From an uncultured Pelagibacteraceae bacterium (GTDB lineage: Bacteria > Pseudomonadota > Alphaproteobacteria > Pelagibacterales > Pelagibacteraceae): a stretch of 46,516 bases of DNA. A program made the translations under genes and the position numbers. Shown here piece by piece: positions 1 to 7,498 of this stretch; the first letter of the stretch is position 1; the number at the start of each line of letters is the position of its first letter. The notes under the pieces were generated by a model. That model made no database searches. It was not told where the DNA came from and was given only the letters and a program-made list of their open reading frames with translations. The stretch is taken from contig CACNHI010000002.1 of assembly GCA_902620265.1 (NCBI GenBank), positions 1-46,516 of the forward strand. The letters run 5' to 3'.

Positions 1-405
1 GTAAAAAGCATCATAGGAAGATTTTTAGAGCATTCTAGAATTTACTGCTTTAGTAACGGTACAAAAAAAATGCCTGATAGAAATGCAAAAGTATATATTT
101 CTTCAGCTGATTTAATGCCGAGAAATTTGAATAGAAGAGTAGAACTTCTAGTGCCAATTGAAAATGAAACCGTTCATGAGCAAATTTTAGATCAAATAAT
201 GTTAGCAAATTATCTTGATACTAATCAGAGCTGGGAGCTCAATGCTGATGGTAATTATAAAAAAATTAAATATAGTAATAACGATTCCTTTTCAGCTCAT
301 GAATATTTTATGAATAATCCGAGCTTATCTGGAAGAGGCAAGGCTAAATTAAAAATGCAGCCTAAACAACTGCACTTAAGATTGATTAAAAGTGGAAGTA
401 ATTAA
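1..405 (+). CDS. ppk1: Polyphosphate kinase 1, C-terminal fragment (5' truncated by window edge)
   Basis: This is the last ~134 codons of a gene that begins left of the window; the frame is open from base 1. The fragment carries the typical Ppk1 C-terminal signature: IIGRFLEHSRIY near the edge, then VYISSADLMPRNLNRRVE and LLVPIE. In the family this end of the enzyme is part of the catalytic core that makes polyphosphate from ATP. The next gene (exopolyphosphatase) starts 14 nt before this stop, so synthesis and breakdown of polyphosphate are coupled in one operon. An internal ATG at 70 is inside the conserved domain and is not the true start. Confidence 0.93.
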   Translation, partial: VKSIIGRFLEHSRIYCFSNGTKKMPDRNAKVYISSADLMPRNLNRRVELLVPIENETVHEQILDQIMLANYLDTNQSWELNADGNYKKIKYSNNDSFSAHEYFMNNPSLSGRGKAKLKMQPKQLHLRLIKSGSN

Positions 406-1903
406 AAGCAAAAATAGTTTAAAATTAAAACAGGCAAAATTAGCTATAATAGACATTGGATCAAACTCTATAAGAATGCTAATTTATGAAGATTTCAGTT
501 CTTCTCGTGTGCCTTTTTTTAATGAAAAAGCTGTTTGTGAACTTGGAAAAAATTTAGATAAATCGAAAAAACTTCACAGATCTGGTACTGAATATGCTTT
601 AAAAGTTTTAAAAAGATTTTCTGAAATTTTAAATATTTCAAAAATCACAAATCTAAAGATTATTGCAACAGCAGTTATAAGAGAAGCAACTGATACAAAA
701 CCTTTTATTGATGAAGTTGAAAAACTTTTTAAAACTAAGATTAATATATTATCAGGCGAAGAAGAAGCTACATGCTCAGCTGAGGGAGTAAAAATAGGTT
801 TTGAAAATGTTGATGGATTAGTTGCTGATCTTGGGGGTGGTAGTTTGGAGTTAGCCCGAGTTGAAAACAATATAGTAACCAATACAACCTCATTACCCGT
901 TGGCGTTTTAAGATTATTAAATAATCCTATAGTTAAAAAAAGAAATTTAGCAAAATATATTAAAAAATTATTAAGAGATGAAAAATGGCTCTCAAAAAAG
1001 AAGTTTAATAATTTATATTTAGTTGGAGGTACTTGGCGTGCATTATTTAAGTTACATCTTTTTCAAAATAATCATCCGGTACATATAATTCATCAATATA
1101 GTATTGATAACAATGTTTTATCTAAGTTTGTTGAAAAAATTTCATCTTTTAATAAATCTAAACTTAAAACAGTTGAGTATATTTCAAAATCTAGAACACC
1201 ATATTTACCCTATAGTTGCATTATACTTGATGAAATTATGAGAGTTACAAATCCAAGAAATATAATTTGTTCTATAAGTGGTTTGCGTGAAGGTTCTTTA
1301 TCAATTGACTATTTTAAAGATGTAAAAGAATCTGAAATCTTTTACAAAGCACTTGAGAATGTTGCAAAAAAAAGAGGTGATCTAGGATCGAACTATAAAA
1401 AATATTATGATTTTATTCAGCCAGTTTTTGAAGGCAATGAACATTTTAATAAGAAATTATTATATCTAGCATGTGTATTAAGCCATATGGATTGGGGATT
1501 AGGAGCATTTCAAAAAGCTGAATTAGTATTTCAAGAAACGATAAACACTCCGTTACTTAGACTGACACACAAAGAAAGAATACAATTAGCTTTGTCATGT
1601 TATTGGCGCTATTGCAGTATCAAATATAATCCAAAAATGGAGTACCTAACTTTTTTAAATAATAATGAAATTTTTTCAAGCAAACAAGTGGGAGCTGCAT
1701 TGAGATTTTCACAATCATTGACCTCGATATCTACGATATTTCTTGAAGAGTTTAAATTGTATAAAAGAGGTAATGCTGTATTTTTGAAAATTCCATCACA
1801 ACATCAAGAAATAATCTCAAAACAAGTTACTAAAAGATTTAAAGCTCTTGCTAGAGAATTATTTTTAGAGCCAAGAGTAATTTATTCAAATAATTCAAAA
1901 TAA
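392..1903 (+). CDS. ppx: Exopolyphosphatase, Ppx/GppA family
   Basis: A 503-residue Ppx/GppA phosphatase. The sugar-kinase/actin-like fold motifs are visible: DIGSNSIRM at residues ~21-29 (phosphate 1), DLGGGSLELA near 146 (phosphate 2) and VGGTWRA near 210; the C-terminal third matches the HD-like helical region (SHMDWGLG). Members release phosphate from polyphosphate and/or hydrolyse pppGpp; the upstream ppk1 favours the polyphosphate role, but the pppGpp role cannot be excluded. The start is GTG at 392, overlapping ppk1 by 14 nt. It is the last plus-strand gene before a convergent hairpin region. Confidence 0.9.
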   Translation: MEVIKSKNSLKLKQAKLAIIDIGSNSIRMLIYEDFSSSRVPFFNEKAVCELGKNLDKSKKLHRSGTEYALKVLKRFSEILNISKITNLKIIATAVIREATDTKPFIDEVEKLFKTKINILSGEEEATCSAEGVKIGFENVDGLVADLGGGSLELARVENNIVTNTTSLPVGVLRLLNNPIVKKRNLAKYIKKLLRDEKWLSKKKFNNLYLVGGTWRALFKLHLFQNNHPVHIIHQYSIDNNVLSKFVEKISSFNKSKLKTVEYISKSRTPYLPYSCIILDEIMRVTNPRNIICSISGLREGSLSIDYFKDVKESEIFYKALENVAKKRGDLGSNYKKYYDFIQPVFEGNEHFNKKLLYLACVLSHMDWGLGAFQKAELVFQETINTPLLRLTHKERIQLALSCYWRYCSIKYNPKMEYLTFLNNNEIFSSKQVGAALRFSQSLTSISTIFLEEFKLYKRGNAVFLKIPSQHQEIISKQVTKRFKALARELFLEPRVIYSNNSK

Positions 1904-2024
1904 ACCAAAGTTAATTAAACTTTAATAATAAGTAAATATTTCTGTAACTTAATCTTTTTAAGATAACTTACGAAATTTAAATATTCATTATTTATTCCCC
2001 TATTTAAATTTTGTTAATTAACTA

Positions 2025-2059
2025 CTTTCTCCCTTCTTTTAAATTAAGAAGGGAGGAAG
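2025..2059. terminator. Long GC-containing hairpin between convergent genes, candidate bidirectional terminator
   Basis: Inverted repeat with a perfect 10-bp core (CTCCCTTCTT at 2029-2038, complement at 2046-2055, 7-nt loop), extended by one G-U and three further pairs to a 14-bp stem. It is the most stable hairpin noticed in the window and lies between the convergent ends of ppx (1903) and the lysine-rich gene (2075), as expected for a shared terminator. No clean run of T follows on either strand, so intrinsic termination is not certain. The rest of 1904-2074 holds only a weak A+T hairpin (1907-1923) and no gene I can support. Confidence 0.45.
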
Positions 2060-2074
2060 ACAATTTATTTGATA

Positions 2075-2281
2075 TTAATTATTTATAGATGCAGGAGACT
2101 GCTCTGCTTTTTTAGCAAGTTTTTTTGCTTTTTTTTCAGCAACCTTTTTTTCTAAACCAGCAATTTTAATATTAACTTTTGACAATTTTTTTTCTTTTGC
2201 CGTAATTTTATTTTTCAATCTATCAATTGCTTTTAAAATTTTTGTTTTTTTCTTCTCATTTTTTTTTAGTTTTTTTCTCAT
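2075..2281 (-). CDS. Small lysine-rich, predicted coiled-coil protein of unknown function
   Basis: A 68-residue protein with 24 lysines and hydrophobic residues (I, L, V) at roughly heptad spacing through residues ~14-50, so a basic helical or coiled-coil rod is likely. It ends in a short uncharged tail (SPASINN). No signal peptide or membrane segment is present. I recognise no family; the composition is compatible with nucleic-acid or ribosome binding, but that is inference. It is preceded by a perfect GGAGG Shine-Dalgarno site 5 nt from ATG, uncommon in this window, which supports real and probably strong translation. It stands alone between the ppx hairpin and the Nudix gene. Confidence 0.7.
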   Translation of the reverse strand: MRKKLKKNEKKKTKILKAIDRLKNKITAKEKKLSKVNIKIAGLEKKVAEKKAKKLAKKAEQSPASINN

Positions 2282-2286
2282 TACCG

Positions 2287-2291
2287 CCTCC
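2287..2291 (-). promoter_or_regulatory. Strong Shine-Dalgarno site (GGAGG) of the lysine-rich gene
   Basis: On the minus strand GGAGG, flanked as CGGAGGCGG, lies 5 nt upstream of the ATG at 2281. Most start sites in this window lack such a match, so this site fixes the start and suggests high expression. Confidence 0.7.
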
Positions 2292-2353
2292 GAATTGTTT
2301 GATATTTAACTTAATCATATAATTCTTAAAAAAAAAAGATATTTTGATACAAC

Positions 2354-2851
2354 CTATAGTTTATAGTTTTTAAGACCTGTTATTAAATAAAAAAACATTG
2401 CTATATGAGAACTATTATTGAATTTTTGATTTAATATTAATTTAAATATGTCTCTTTGATTAAAAAGATGAATTCTAATACCTTGTTCTGGTTTCGAAAT
2501 TTTAATTAAGTCTTCTGTGTAATAACCAGTAATTTTAGTAGTTAGTCGTCCAGGTTCAGTATAAAAAGTTATAATTTTACTTAATTTTGATCTTGATCTA
2601 TATCCTGTTTCTTCTCTTAATTCCTTATATGCTGATTGCAGAGTTGTTTCCTTTTTTTCCACTATGCCAGAAGGAAACTCGTAATTAATTTTATTAATTG
2701 GAATTCTTTTTTGAGAAACTACTATATATTTGTTTTTAATTTTTGGTATTACCAATGAAAGATTAGAAGTTTTAAGATAATGATAGAATTCTTTTTTTTT
2801 AAATTTTTTATTAATCAAACTTATTTGATTGGTAAGTTTTATATCTTTCAA
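2354..2851 (-). CDS. Nudix hydrolase
   Basis: A 165-residue protein with a Nudix box at residues 62-84: G62, E68, then KELREETGY at 76-84. The usual first Arg of the REUxEE core is Lys, while the metal-binding glutamates are kept. The family cleaves nucleoside diphosphates linked to another moiety; length and layout resemble ADP-sugar pyrophosphatases, but the substrate is not decidable here. The start is TTG at 2851, overlapping the TGA stop of the upstream aquaporin gene, so translation is probably coupled. No in-frame ATG precedes the Nudix fold. It is the last gene of the arsC-aqpS transcription unit; a role there is unproven. Confidence 0.8.
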   Translation of the reverse strand: MKDIKLTNQISLINKKFKKKEFYHYLKTSNLSLVIPKIKNKYIVVSQKRIPINKINYEFPSGIVEKKETTLQSAYKELREETGYRSRSKLSKIITFYTEPGRLTTKITGYYTEDLIKISKPEQGIRIHLFNQRDIFKLILNQKFNNSSHIAMFFYLITGLKNYKL

Positions 2852-3507
2852 TTTTTCTCTAAAAATAATTTTTTAACAATTAATACAGCAATTAACATTC
2901 CTATAAGCTCAGCTAAGATATAATAAGGAGTGTTTAAATAACTAATACCTGTAAAAGACTCTGTAAATGTTCTAGCAATTGCAACAGCTGGATTTGCAAA
3001 AGAAGTAGATGAAGTAAACCAATAACCAGCAGTAATATAAAGACCAACGCTAGCAGCAACAGCAATTTTACCTGACTTCATTGAACCAAAAATTATCACT
3101 ATAAGTCCTAATGTTGCTATTACCTCAGATGTGAATATGTAAATTCCATCTCTTGATTTAGTAGACAATTCATAAATTTCATTTTCAAAAAAGAAATTGG
3201 CTAAACCAACTCCAATCAAGCAACCAATCAATTGAGCAATGATATAGTAGGCTAGAAGTTTCTTTTTTAATTTACCTGTTATTGCCATTGCGATACTTAC
3301 AAATGGATTAAAGTGAGCCCCTGATACATCAGCAAAAACTGTAATTAGTACAAATAAACCTGCTCCTGTTGCTATAGTGTTTGCAATTAACATTACCGCA
3401 ACATCATCAGTTAAGTTTTCTGCCATTAAACCTGAGCCAACAATAATCATTACTAAAAAACAACTGCCTAATAGTTCAGCAAGAAAATAACGACTTTTAT
3501 TTTTCAT
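2848..3507 (-). CDS. aqpS: MIP-family aquaglyceroporin, AqpS-like (probable arsenite/metalloid channel)
   Basis: A 219-residue inner-membrane protein with six hydrophobic spans and the two half-helix motifs of major intrinsic proteins: NPF at 67-69 (a variant of NPA) and NPA at 172-174 followed by the selectivity-filter Arg at 179. It overlaps by 11 nt the upstream gene for a thioredoxin-type arsenate reductase. In Sinorhizobium meliloti the same pairing (aqpS with arsC) lets arsenite leave through the channel instead of an ArsB pump. I infer the same role from context; water, glycerol or urea conduction remains possible. No ArsB/Acr3 or ArsR gene is visible. Confidence 0.83.
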   Translation of the reverse strand: MKNKSRYFLAELLGSCFLVMIIVGSGLMAENLTDDVAVMLIANTIATGAGLFVLITVFADVSGAHFNPFVSIAMAITGKLKKKLLAYYIIAQLIGCLIGVGLANFFFENEIYELSTKSRDGIYIFTSEVIATLGLIVIIFGSMKSGKIAVAASVGLYITAGYWFTSSTSFANPAVAIARTFTESFTGISYLNTPYYILAELIGMLIAVLIVKKLFLEKN

Positions 3508-3928
3508 TTATTAGTTCCCTTATTTGTTTATGAATATTATTGTAAACTTTTTCAATTATTTCGTCTTTTTTATTTAAGTCATTTATTTCATTAAGTAATT
3601 TAACAGGATCCTCTATATCCCAATGAATTATCTGGTCTTTATTAGGCCAAATAGGACAAACTTCATTATTGGCATTATTACAAACTGTAACAATATAATC
3701 CATTTTAATTTGACTATTGATAAATTCATTAAAATTTTTAGATCTATAATTTGAAAGATCATAATGTTTTGATAATAAATAATTCTTCACATCTTCATTT
3801 ATTTTTCCTGTTGGATTACTCCCAGCACTAAAACCTTTATACAAATCGTCATACTCGTTATTTATTATACTTTCAGCAATAATACTTCTTGCTGAATTAC
3901 CTGTGCACACGAACAATATATTCTTCAT
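3497..3928 (-). CDS. arsC: Arsenate reductase, low-molecular-weight phosphatase (thioredoxin-coupled) type
   Basis: A 143-residue protein starting with the phosphatase loop CTGNSAR (Cys8 to Arg14) followed by SIIAES. Two further cysteines at 83 and 91 (VCNN...VCP) fit the redox relay that separates ArsC from plain tyrosine phosphatases, and an acidic DP pair lies near residue 107. The enzyme reduces arsenate to arsenite in the cytosol. The gene abuts the small membrane protein upstream without spacing and overlaps aqpS downstream by 11 nt, so reduction and export appear coupled. Arsenate enters cells through phosphate uptake, which fits the polyphosphate genes nearby, though that link is only positional. 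Confidence 0.88.
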   Translation of the reverse strand: MKNILFVCTGNSARSIIAESIINNEYDDLYKGFSAGSNPTGKINEDVKNYLLSKHYDLSNYRSKNFNEFINSQIKMDYIVTVCNNANNEVCPIWPNKDQIIHWDIEDPVKLLNEINDLNKKDEIIEKVYNNIHKQIRELINEK

Positions 3929-4150
3929 TTAAAAAATAATCTTGTAAATACCAATTACAAACAATGGAATTTGTAATCCAAAGTTTGTAAGAATTGCCTT
4001 ATCTTTGCTAATAAATCCAGCGACAGTCCATCCAACAACTCCTAATCCATGAAAGTAAATATTAATGGGGTAGATGTTTAAGTTTGTAAGTAATATTCCG
4101 GTTAATACAAGGAATGTACTGATCCATTTTAAGTATTTTTTTAAAAACAT
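3929..4150 (-). CDS. Small inner-membrane protein, unknown function (first gene of arsC-aqpS unit)
   Basis: A 73-residue protein with about three hydrophobic stretches (residues ~10-28, 34-46 and 54-72) and little else, so it is an integral membrane protein. It may belong to one of the small uncharacterised families of marine alphaproteobacteria (a DUF6552-like protein is possible; I am not sure). It begins the minus-strand unit and its stop codon touches the arsC start, which implies co-translation with the arsenic genes. A divergent 95-nt region (4151-4245) separates it from the dehydrogenase; that region is A+T-rich and shows no operator I can define. Confidence 0.68.
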   Translation of the reverse strand: MFLKKYLKWISTFLVLTGILLTNLNIYPINIYFHGLGVVGWTVAGFISKDKAILTNFGLQIPLFVIGIYKIIF

Positions 4151-4245
4151 TTTAATCCTTTTTATTTCTTATATTTAAGTTTTGTTAAGATTTTATTAAA
4201 TTATCATCTAGTAAAGAATATAAATAGTGATACAACTAAGAATAT

Positions 4246-5244
4246 ATGTCTACAGTTCCACTTTCATTAGACCAAATATACGATCTTGCCTTTAACACAC
4301 TTAAAGCCATTGGTTGTGATGATGAAAACGCAAAAATTCTAAGTACTTTAATTACAAATGCAGAAAGAGATGGATCAATGTCTCATGGATTGTTTAGACT
4401 TCCTGCTTATGTATCAGGTTTAAAAAGTGGAAAGATTAATGGGAAGGGTAGACCTGAAATCAAAAAAATATCATCAAGCGTGATAAAAGTTGATGGTAAA
4501 AATTGTTTAGCTCCTATGGTACTAAATAAAAGTATTCCAGATCTAATTGCTGCAGCAAAAGAAAATGGAGTAGCTGTACTTGCCATAACTAATTCGCATC
4601 ACATGGCAGCCATGTGGCCTGAAACAGAAATGATTGCTGAACAAGGTTTGGTCGCTTTTGCATGTACATCGTATAAACCTGCTGTAGCTCCCGCAGGGGC
4701 GAAAAAACCTTTATTTGGTACGAACCCAATTTCATTTGCTTGGCCTAGACCTGGGATGACACCAGTTGTTTATGATATGGCAACTGCATCAATGGCAATG
4801 GGAGAAGTGCAAGTTGCTAAAAGAGAAGGTCATAAAGTTCCGTTAGGTACAGGATTGAGTAAAGATGGAAAAGAAACTACAGATCCGGCTGAGATTGCTG
4901 ATGGAGGAGTTCTTTTACCTTTCGGTGGTTACAAAGGATCAGGTATCGCTATGATGGTAGAGTTATTAGCTGGAGCTTTAGTAGGTGATAACTTTAGTTA
5001 TGAAACAGCTGCAAAAGATAATAACGACGGTGGCCCACCTAGCGGTGGTGAATTTATTTTAGCAATGTCACCTGACAAAATATCTGAGAGAAATTGGAAA
5101 GATCACTCAAATAACTTTTTTGAAAAGATGAAAGGTTTAGAGGGAGTAAGATTACCAGGTGAAAGACGTCATAAAAATAGATTAGATAAAGGTCCAAGAA
5201 ATATAAATGAGGACTTAGTAAAAAAAATAAAATCTTTAAGCTAA
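4246..5244 (+). CDS. dpkA: Ldh2-family oxidoreductase, probable delta1-piperideine-2-carboxylate / pyrroline-2-carboxylate reductase
   Basis: A 332-residue member of the malate/L-lactate dehydrogenase (Ldh2/ComC) family, NAD(P)H-dependent and cytosolic. Visible landmarks are SHGLFRLPAY near residue 47, NSHHMAAMWPE near 116, KPLFGTNPISFAWPRP near 150, LLPFGGYKGSG near 225 and LPGERR near 305. The HHxAAxWP form and the GGxKG region resemble the DpkA branch that reduces cyclic ketimines to proline or pipecolate, rather than true lactate or malate dehydrogenases. The assignment to that branch is from memory of the family. It is a single gene; its 3' end overlaps exonuclease III by 9 nt tail to tail. 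Confidence 0.72.
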   Translation: MSTVPLSLDQIYDLAFNTLKAIGCDDENAKILSTLITNAERDGSMSHGLFRLPAYVSGLKSGKINGKGRPEIKKISSSVIKVDGKNCLAPMVLNKSIPDLIAAAKENGVAVLAITNSHHMAAMWPETEMIAEQGLVAFACTSYKPAVAPAGAKKPLFGTNPISFAWPRPGMTPVVYDMATASMAMGEVQVAKREGHKVPLGTGLSKDGKETTDPAEIADGGVLLPFGGYKGSGIAMMVELLAGALVGDNFSYETAAKDNNDGGPPSGGEFILAMSPDKISERNWKDHSNNFFEKMKGLEGVRLPGERRHKNRLDKGPRNINEDLVKKIKSLS

Positions 5245-6012
5245 TTCAATCTCAATAGGCGTGTGATCTGATGGTTTTTCTTTTCCACGCGGTGTCTTAT
5301 TAATACTTACATTTTTTAAAATATTTATAAGTGAATTTGATAATAGAAAATGGTCTATGCGCATCCCATTATTTTTTTGCCATGCACCCCTCATATAATC
5401 CCAAAATGTGTAACCCTCAGTATCGGGATATTTATGTCTATAACTATCAACATAGCCCATGTTTAATATTTCCCTATATTTTTTTCTTATTTCCAATCTA
5501 AATAACGCATCATTTTCAAAACTTTTTGCATTATAAACATCTTCTGCTGCAGGAATGATATTAAAATCACCAGATAAAATAATATTCTCATTTTTCTGAC
5601 CTAATTTTTTAAGTAACTTTGTAAGATCATCTAACCATTTTTTTTTATAATCATATTTTTCTGTATCAACTGGGTTTCCATTTGGAGTATAAATATTTAT
5701 TACCAATATTTTTCTTTTTTTAAATTCAAACTCTGCAGATATTGTTCTTGCCTGTTTAAGTTTATCCTTGATTATATCAGTACTTACATTTTCTAATTTT
5801 TTTTTGGAAATAATAGCTACTCCGTTATAGCTTTTTTGACCAAATACATAACTATGATAACCTAAATCCTCAAACTCATTAAAAGGGAAATTTTTTTCTT
5901 CTGTTTTGATCTCCTGCATTAAAAGAATATTTGGTGAAAATTTATTAAGATAATCTTTTATATTTTCAATTCTTGCTCTTACAGAATTAACATTCCAAGA
6001 GCTGATTTTCAT
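5236..6012 (-). CDS. xthA: Exodeoxyribonuclease III
   Basis: A 258-residue AP endonuclease/3'-5' exonuclease of base-excision repair. Motifs: SWNVNSVRARIE at the start, LMQEIKT (metal-binding Glu), NIYTPNGNPV, SGDFNIIP with the catalytic Asp-Asn, and the C-terminal SDHTPIEIEL. I chose ATG at 6012 because the family begins MKISSWNVNS; a longer frame open to 6042 would add ten residues overlapping the upstream gene. The ATG shares its A-T with the TAA stop of the erpA-type gene (TAATG), so the two are translationally coupled. The stop region overlaps the convergent dpkA-like gene. Confidence 0.92.
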   Translation of the reverse strand: MKISSWNVNSVRARIENIKDYLNKFSPNILLMQEIKTEEKNFPFNEFEDLGYHSYVFGQKSYNGVAIISKKKLENVSTDIIKDKLKQARTISAEFEFKKRKILVINIYTPNGNPVDTEKYDYKKKWLDDLTKLLKKLGQKNENIILSGDFNIIPAAEDVYNAKSFENDALFRLEIRKKYREILNMGYVDSYRHKYPDTEGYTFWDYMRGAWQKNNGMRIDHFLLSNSLINILKNVSINKTPRGKEKPSDHTPIEIELA

Positions 6013-6329
6013 TAAAGAGAGAAAGAAACGCCACAGCCACAAGAAGATTTGCTTTGTGGATTTGTGATTTTAAATGACTCGCCAATTAACTCAGAAACGT
6101 AGTCAACTTCCGATCCATTTAAAAGTTCAGCTGATTTTTTATCAATCAAAACATTATTAAATACTAGATCGTCTTGCTCAGCTTTTGTATCGAAAGAGAA
6201 ATCATATTGGAAACCTGAGCAACCACCACCTTTAATAGCGATTCTAAAAAAAGATCCTTTTGCTTTTTCGACAAGAAGGTTGTTTATCTGTTTTATAGCT
6301 TTATCAGTAAATTTAATTTCTTTATTCAT
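6012..6329 (-). CDS. erpA: A-type iron-sulfur cluster carrier, ErpA/IscA family
   Basis: A 105-residue HesB/IscA-fold protein. The three conserved cysteines are visible: Cys37 in GGGCSGF and Cys97/Cys99 in SSCGCGVSF. Such proteins receive Fe-S clusters from the scaffold and hand them to apo-enzymes. The order xth-erpA next to dgt-argS is a common alphaproteobacterial arrangement. A divergent gap of 50 nt (6330-6379), rich in T runs, separates it from dgt and must hold both promoters; no IscR-like site was recognised. Confidence 0.9.
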   Translation of the reverse strand: MNKEIKFTDKAIKQINNLLVEKAKGSFFRIAIKGGGCSGFQYDFSFDTKAEQDDLVFNNVLIDKKSAELLNGSEVDYVSELIGESFKITNPQSKSSCGCGVSFSL

Positions 6330-6379
6330 GTATAATCACTGTTATTAGTAATATAATATTTTTTTTCTAATTTTAAAGT

Positions 6380-7498
6380 ATGAATAATTTCATAAAACTA
6401 GGTCAATTTAAAAGCAATGGACGCCTTGTCTCTGAGCCAAATAACAAATTCAGAACACCCTTTCAAAGAGATCGTGATAGAATTATACATAGCGAGGCAT
6501 TTAGAAGGTTAAAACACAAAACACAGGTATTCGTTAATACCGATGGGGATCATTTTAGAACTAGAATTACACATTCAATTGAGGTTTCTCAAATTGCAAG
6601 GACGATATCGAAATATCTACATTTAAATGAGGAACTAACAGAAACTCTAAGTCTTGCACATGATTTAGGTCATACCCCGTTCGGGCATGCTGGTGAAGAT
6701 GCTTTAAATGAATGCATGATTAATTATGGAGGTTTTGATCATAATATTCAAACCTTAAGAATTGTGATGTTTTTGGAAAATAAATATTTAAAATTTAAAG
6801 GATTAAATTTAACTTTAGAAACTTTAGATGGACTAATAAAACATAACGGTCCAGTACAAAATAAATTGAAAATTGACAATTTGATTGGAATTAAAAACTT
6901 TAAAAATAAAATTAATTTTAATAAATATCCCTCTCTCGAAGCACAGATAGCGGCTATTTCTGATGACATAGCTTATAATAATCATGATATTCAAGACGGA
7001 ATAAAGGCAAAAATTTTGTCGTTAAATGAATTATTAGAAATTAATTTTTTTAAAAATATTTATAAAAAATATAAATCAAAAATAGAAAATAATAATAAGC
7101 AGGTAATACTTAATCAGATAGTAAGAGACTCTATAAATTTAATGGTAAAAGATATAATTGATAACACTATTGAAAATATAAAAAGAAATAAGGTAAATTC
7201 AAAAAATAAAATATATTCAAGCACTAATTTGATAGTAGATTTTTCTAGCAAATATAAAAGCATTATTAGCGAGATTAGATCATTTTTGAGAATCAGCATG
7301 TATAATAATAAAAAGGTTTTATTGAATAATAATAATGGGAAAAAAATTATTAAAAAATTATTCAATAAAATTCAAAAAAAACCTAATTTATTTATTAGTC
7401 ATCTCTCTAATAAATCTGATAAACAAAGAGCAGTAGCTGATTTTATATCGGGTATGACAGATAGGTATGCAATCAGTATGTATAATAAAATAAAATGA
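6380..7498 (+). CDS. dgt: Deoxyguanosinetriphosphate triphosphohydrolase-like HD protein
   Basis: A 372-residue HD-domain dNTPase. The N-terminus has RTPFQRDRDRIIHSEAFRRL and KTQVF, then RITHSIEVSQIART (first metal His), SLAHDLGHTPFGHAGE (HD pair) and GGFDHNIQTLRI; the last metal Asp lies in AISDDIAYNNHDI. The family removes triphosphate from dNTPs, controlling pool size. The gene opens the long plus-strand operon that ends at secF, and its stop overlaps the argS start by 4 nt (ATGA). The middle (residues ~215-320) is very rich in Asn and Lys and less conserved. Confidence 0.92.
   Translation: MNNFIKLGQFKSNGRLVSEPNNKFRTPFQRDRDRIIHSEAFRRLKHKTQVFVNTDGDHFRTRITHSIEVSQIARTISKYLHLNEELTETLSLAHDLGHTPFGHAGEDALNECMINYGGFDHNIQTLRIVMFLENKYLKFKGLNLTLETLDGLIKHNGPVQNKLKIDNLIGIKNFKNKINFNKYPSLEAQIAAISDDIAYNNHDIQDGIKAKILSLNELLEINFFKNIYKKYKSKIENNNKQVILNQIVRDSINLMVKDIIDNTIENIKRNKVNSKNKIYSSTNLIVDFSSKYKSIISEIRSFLRISMYNNKKVLLNNNNGKKIIKKLFNKIQKKPNLFISHLSNKSDKQRAVADFISGMTDRYAISMYNKIK

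Noticed and set aside
20-405. ATG at 70 as the start of a separate small protein
   Set aside because: The frame is open to the window edge and upstream codons continue the polyphosphate kinase C-terminal domain.
574-882. Minus-strand open frame of 102 codons inside ppx
   Set aside because: It is antisense to conserved Ppx motifs (including DLGGGS) and its Ser/Phe-rich product is typical of a shadow frame.
1907-1923. Hairpin AAAGTT/AACTTT after ppx
   Set aside because: Purely A+T 6-bp stem that such sequence produces by chance; the much stronger hairpin at 2025-2059 is the better terminator candidate.
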